Below are positions 61,270 through 64,000 of a stretch of 64,000 nt of DNA, one piece after another. Numbering within the stretch: the stretch's first letter is position 1; every line of letters starts with the position of its first letter. A program made the position numbers and the translations under genes. Under the pieces are notes generated by a model. That model made no database searches and was not told the origin of the DNA. It saw nothing but the letters and a program-made list of their open reading frames with translations. Origin of the DNA: Micromonospora parva (GTDB taxonomy: Bacteria > Actinomycetota > Actinomycetes > Mycobacteriales > Micromonosporaceae); assembly GCF_000718515.1 (NCBI RefSeq), contig NZ_JNZS01000015.1, forward strand, positions 1-64,000, in the 5' to 3' direction.

Positions 61270-63081
61270 GTGGCGGATGGAAAATTCCGGGTGTCAGTGA
61301 CCGGAGCACACGGGGTAACAGTCGGCGACAGCAACGTCCAGCACAACGTGTTTGGCGAACGGTCGACCTTCGGCGCAACCCCAACCGCCGGGCGTCGGGT
61401 GCAGCTGGTCTATGCGCCGGAGCTCGCGGAGTACCCAGCTAACGGCCCGTTCGCCGAGGCAGCGCGAGCGGCGGTCCGGCAGGCCGGGCACGAGATCGTC
61501 GCTCCGGCCGGTGCGGACTTGGTGGTCTGCATCGTGGGTTTCCACTGGGATCCCCGCGTTGCCGAGGCGTTCGAGGCCGCGAGAGCCACCAATCGTCCCC
61601 TGGTCGTCCTGCTGCTGGGAGAGGATTTGATCATTCCGGTCCCCCGCCGGTTGTACGTCGACGACGAGGCTGGCGATCGGCAGCTCGGGTTCCGGGACCA
61701 TCTGCGCCGGGTGTCGCACGTCGTCGAGGTCAGCAGTCCCGGCGAGCTGCGTGACCGGCTGTACCGGGCACTGGTGGAGCTGTCCTCCGCGATTCCGGCG
61801 GTCGACGACCCGGAACGCCGGGTGCGCGACCTCGACCAGCGGCTGGCCGACCAGGAGCGGCGGCTCGGCCCGGACCATCCGGAGACGCAAGTGGTCCGGA
61901 ACGAACTGGCCGGCGCCTATCGTGCAGCAGGACAGCTCCGGCGGGCGATCTCCCTATACGAACGGACGCTCGCCGACGGCATCCGGGTTCTCGGCCCTGA
62001 CCACCCGGACACGCTGCGCACCCGCAGCAATCTCGCCGGCGCCTACCGAGCCGTCGGTGACGTGCCTCGTGCGCGGGACGAGTATGTCCGGGTCCTACAA
62101 GATCGTGAGCGCATCCTCGGACCCGATCACCCCGATACGCTGCGTACCCGCAACGACTTGGCCGGTGTGCTGGAGTCCCGCGGCGACTACGAGGAGGCGA
62201 CGTCCCTTTATCGCGACGTGCTCGCAGATCGCACGCGGATCCTGGGTCGGGAACATCCCGACACCCTTCGCACCCGCAACGACCTCGCCCACGCGTACGT
62301 CTCCCTCGGCCGGTTGGAGGAGGCAATCTCCCTCTACCGCGACGTCCTCGACGACCGGGTTCGCGTCCTCGGGCCGGACCACCCGGACACGCTGCGCACC
62401 CGAAACAACCTTGCCAGCGTCCTGGAGTCCACCGGCCGGCTCGACGAAGCCACCGCAGTCTTCGAGCGCACCCTCGCCGACAGCATCCGCGTCCTCGGCC
62501 CTGACCACCCGGACACGCTGCGCACGCGCAACGACCTCGCCGGGGTCTATCGACGGCAGGGCGAGCTTACGCGCGCCATCCCTATGTATGAGGAGACCCT
62601 CGCCGCCTCGATGCGGGTCCTTGGCCGTAATCACCCGAGTACGCTGATCTCGCAAAGCGACCTAGCCGGCTCCTATCAGGACGCCGGCGACGTGATCCGA
62701 GCGATCGAGCTGTACACCGAGACGTACGAGGAGAGCGCCCGGGTACTGGGCCGTGACCACCCCAGCACGCTGGTAATCGAGCAGAATCTCGCGGTGTCCC
62801 TTGTGCTGGCGGGCCGCCGGGCCGAGGCGCTGGAACGGCTCAACGACGTCTTGGAGCGCGCCGAGCGGGTGCTGGGTACGCATCATCCGGACACCCTCGC
62901 CGTGCTCGCCACGCTCGGGACGACGCTAGTGCGCATGGACGAGCTGCCGCGCGCCTTGGAGGTGTTCGAATCTGGATTGCGGCGAAGTAGGGAGGCACGT
63001 GGGCCGCAGCACCCATACACAAAGACGATGCGCCACAACGTCGACCTGGTTCGTGAGGCAATGGTCGGCGAGGAGTCCTGA
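61270..63081 (+). CDS. TPR protein with N-terminal RHIM-like amyloid motif
   Basis: This 603-aa protein starts with a motif GVTVGDSNVQHNVF at residues 15-28, close to the RHIM core (V-x-V-G-x-x-N) and to bacterial amyloid signalling motifs with N-x-Q-x-N. Residues about 40-170 form an alpha/beta domain (RVQLVYAPELAEYP, DLVVCIVGFHWDPRVAEAFEAARATNRPLVVLLLGED) resembling DUF4062/TIR-like effector-associated domains. From about 195 to 590 come nine 42-residue TPR_12-type repeats with LGPDHPDTLRTRNDLA. Bacterial amyloid motifs connect STAND or TPR sensors to effectors, so a defence role is inferred. GTG 61270 is likely leaderless. The 63084 gene follows 2 bp later. Confidence 0.75.
   Translation: MADGKFRVSVTGAHGVTVGDSNVQHNVFGERSTFGATPTAGRRVQLVYAPELAEYPANGPFAEAARAAVRQAGHEIVAPAGADLVVCIVGFHWDPRVAEAFEAARATNRPLVVLLLGEDLIIPVPRRLYVDDEAGDRQLGFRDHLRRVSHVVEVSSPGELRDRLYRALVELSSAIPAVDDPERRVRDLDQRLADQERRLGPDHPETQVVRNELAGAYRAAGQLRRAISLYERTLADGIRVLGPDHPDTLRTRSNLAGAYRAVGDVPRARDEYVRVLQDRERILGPDHPDTLRTRNDLAGVLESRGDYEEATSLYRDVLADRTRILGREHPDTLRTRNDLAHAYVSLGRLEEAISLYRDVLDDRVRVLGPDHPDTLRTRNNLASVLESTGRLDEATAVFERTLADSIRVLGPDHPDTLRTRNDLAGVYRRQGELTRAIPMYEETLAASMRVLGRNHPSTLISQSDLAGSYQDAGDVIRAIELYTETYEESARVLGRDHPSTLVIEQNLAVSLVLAGRRAEALERLNDVLERAERVLGTHHPDTLAVLATLGTTLVRMDELPRALEVFESGLRRSREARGPQHPYTKTMRHNVDLVREAMVGEES
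61865..62990 (+). repeat. Nine tandem 126-bp repeats encoding TPR units
   Basis: The LGPDHPDTLRTRN-type motif recurs every 126 bp (about 61865, 61991, 62117, 62243, 62369, 62495, 62621, 62747 and 62873). The middle copies are similar enough at the DNA level that unequal recombination could change the repeat number. Confidence 0.7.
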
Positions 63082-63083
63082 CC

Positions 63084-63533
63084 ATGGCCGACTCCGACAA
63101 CCTTTTCAGCGAGTTCGAGCCCGAGGATTACGTCGACAACAAGCCGATGATCCGGGTGCTGGCGCTGTCCGAGGGGAAAGCCCAGGAGACCATCATCCAG
63201 CTGCGCGCCCAGCACGAGACGATTCGCCGGAGCCTGGAGCGCAGCCAGCGCGAACTCAACGAAACCAAACTGAGCCACGAGCAGCGCAACGGCACTCAGC
63301 AGACCGAGATCGCGCGGTTGACCGGTGAGCTTGAGGCGACGAAACAGAGCCTCGCCGAACTGAGTCGCCAGTCGACCGTCGCGGTGGCGGTGGCCTGGGT
63401 GGGCACGGTGCTGATCGGCTTCGGGGTGAACCTGGTGACCGGAGATGATCAGCAGGCGCTCGGTCTGGCGCTGATCGGGCTGGGCGCGGTAGTGGGAGGG
63501 GCTGCATTCCTCATCCCCCGGCGGAAGCGGTGA
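63084..63533 (+). CDS. Coiled-coil membrane protein, partner of the RHIM-TPR protein
   Basis: This 149-aa protein has an acidic start, a long coiled coil (residues about 30-95, LRAQHETIRRSLERSQRELNETKLSHEQ...LTGELEATKQSLAEL) and two membrane helices (VAVAVAWVGTVLIGFGVNLV; ALGLALIGLGAVVGGAAFLI) with a basic tail. It starts 2 bp after the TPR gene (GAGGAG in front), so the two are co-expressed. It could be the membrane-acting effector of that pair. Confidence 0.65.
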   Translation: MADSDNLFSEFEPEDYVDNKPMIRVLALSEGKAQETIIQLRAQHETIRRSLERSQRELNETKLSHEQRNGTQQTEIARLTGELEATKQSLAELSRQSTVAVAVAWVGTVLIGFGVNLVTGDDQQALGLALIGLGAVVGGAAFLIPRRKR

Positions 63534-63718
63534 TCTCCGCCTCGACACCGTTGGCTTGGAGAGGCGGCCGCTAGTTGCGCGCTGGAGGACGAAACCTCTA
63601 CCGATGGCGCGTGTCGCATCAAGCACTGGCCGAACTGCGAGCGGTCCCGCATGCGCTGATCTGCCGCACGTGGCGGACGGCGACTGAGGCCACCTGCCCC
63701 CGGACGACGCAGGACAAT

Positions 63719-64000
63719 GTGACGGTGCGCCATGAGCATCACGTCTTCCACAACCCGCCGTCGTCGACACCGGCCGAGGTACACGCCGCGCTCGACCGGG
63801 GCGAGTTGCCTGCCGCGCTGGATGCCATGGTCGGCACCGCACTGCACGGCGACGGAGACTGGAAAGAACTGCAGGACCTGCACCTTCGGCTACTTGAGCA
63901 CGAGGATCACCAAGTCAGTGCTCTCGCTGCAACGTGCCTGGGGCATCTCGCGAGGGTCTACGGTCAACTGGACGAACGCAAGGTAGTCGTCGCCCTGCGC
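63719..64000 (+). CDS. HEAT-repeat-like protein, partial at window end
   Basis: GTG 63719 (AGGA a few bases upstream) opens a frame that runs off the end of the window; 94 residues are visible. The sequence HVFHNPPSSTPAEVHAALDRG and ALAATCLGHLARVYGQLDERKV resembles a family of short HEAT-like hypothetical proteins whose LAATCLGHLAR segment is shared (recalled). 63534-63718 holds no supported gene. Confidence 0.6.
   Translation, partial: MTVRHEHHVFHNPPSSTPAEVHAALDRGELPAALDAMVGTALHGDGDWKELQDLHLRLLEHEDHQVSALAATCLGHLARVYGQLDERKVVVALR

Noticed and set aside
1-64000. tRNA, rRNA, riboswitch and CRISPR genes
   Set aside because: I saw no cloverleaf with a conserved T-loop, no rRNA segment, no known riboswitch core and no regularly spaced repeats. 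A covariance-model search would be needed to exclude small RNAs.

Overview
This is high-GC actinobacterial DNA. Start codons are often GTG or TTG, genes sit in long chains with ATGA/GTGA overlaps, and the gene families are typical of actinomycetes: XRE-DUF5753/DUF397 pairs, LysM-BTAD fusions in a Tad pilus locus, an SCO6880-type conjugation apparatus, and mycosin/WXG100 proteins. My best guess is a Micromonosporaceae relative (inference from family content only). I recognise no housekeeping gene in the 64 kb, so the window is accessory DNA such as a plasmid, an integrated conjugative element or a genomic island.

Layout. 1-9.2 kb: a decayed ISAs1-type transposase, a large NACHT ATPase, an IS701-family element (inverted repeats and YTAR flanks visible) with a broken transposase and a small passenger gene, a creatininase-family enzyme with an XRE regulator, and a broken XRE-DUF5753 regulator with its DUF397 partner. 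9.6-15.1 kb: a tight + strand operon of three small proteins, a GPP34 protein, an APC permease, two GNAT acetyltransferases and a PIMT-like methyltransferase with a C-terminal extension (possible RiPP or other small-molecule modification operon). 15.6-18.3 kb: a two-gene AAA ATPase plus HEPN-nuclease-like operon, the best candidate for an undescribed toxin/defence system. 18.6-24.1 kb: a minus-strand ESX-like secretion-associated operon (WXG100-like proteins, YbaB-like proteins, mycosin) without an EccC motor. 24.7-27.8 kb: three single accessory genes (DUF6236-like, ApeA-like HEPN, GIY-YIG-like).

28-42.7 kb: a minus-strand Tad/Flp pilus locus (cpaB, cpaE, tadA, tadB, tadC, a Flp-like pilin, TadE/TadG-type pseudopilins, a membrane LysM-BTAD protein, a lipoprotein and a secreted protein). 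An opposite-strand 1.5 kb segment, holding a gene remnant and one intact acidic-protein gene, splits it. 43-46.6 kb: a + strand module of XRE regulator, two ImmA/IrrE-like proteins (one without the catalytic Glu), a MAB_1171c/DUF6545 membrane protein and a PAP2-type phosphatase. 46.9-50.5 kb: a small unknown gene, a LuxR-type regulator and a membrane-anchored STAND/TPR ATPase. 50.8-61.1 kb: a conjugation module (NlpC/P60 hydrolase, lipoprotein, small membrane protein, VirB8-like, VirB6-like, SCO6880, VirB4-like ATPase with an apparent single-base frameshift, VirD4 coupling ATPase, DnaG-like primase). 61.3-64 kb: a TPR protein with an N-terminal RHIM-like amyloid motif, a coiled-coil membrane partner, and a HEAT-like protein running off the end.

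The Tad locus, the conjugation module and the ESX-like operon are all envelope-associated machineries. The NACHT, AAA-HEPN, ApeA-like, STAND-TPR and RHIM-TPR genes are the kind of NTPase and effector genes that gather in anti-phage or conflict islands. No relaxase, integrase, tRNA gene or CRISPR array was recognised here.
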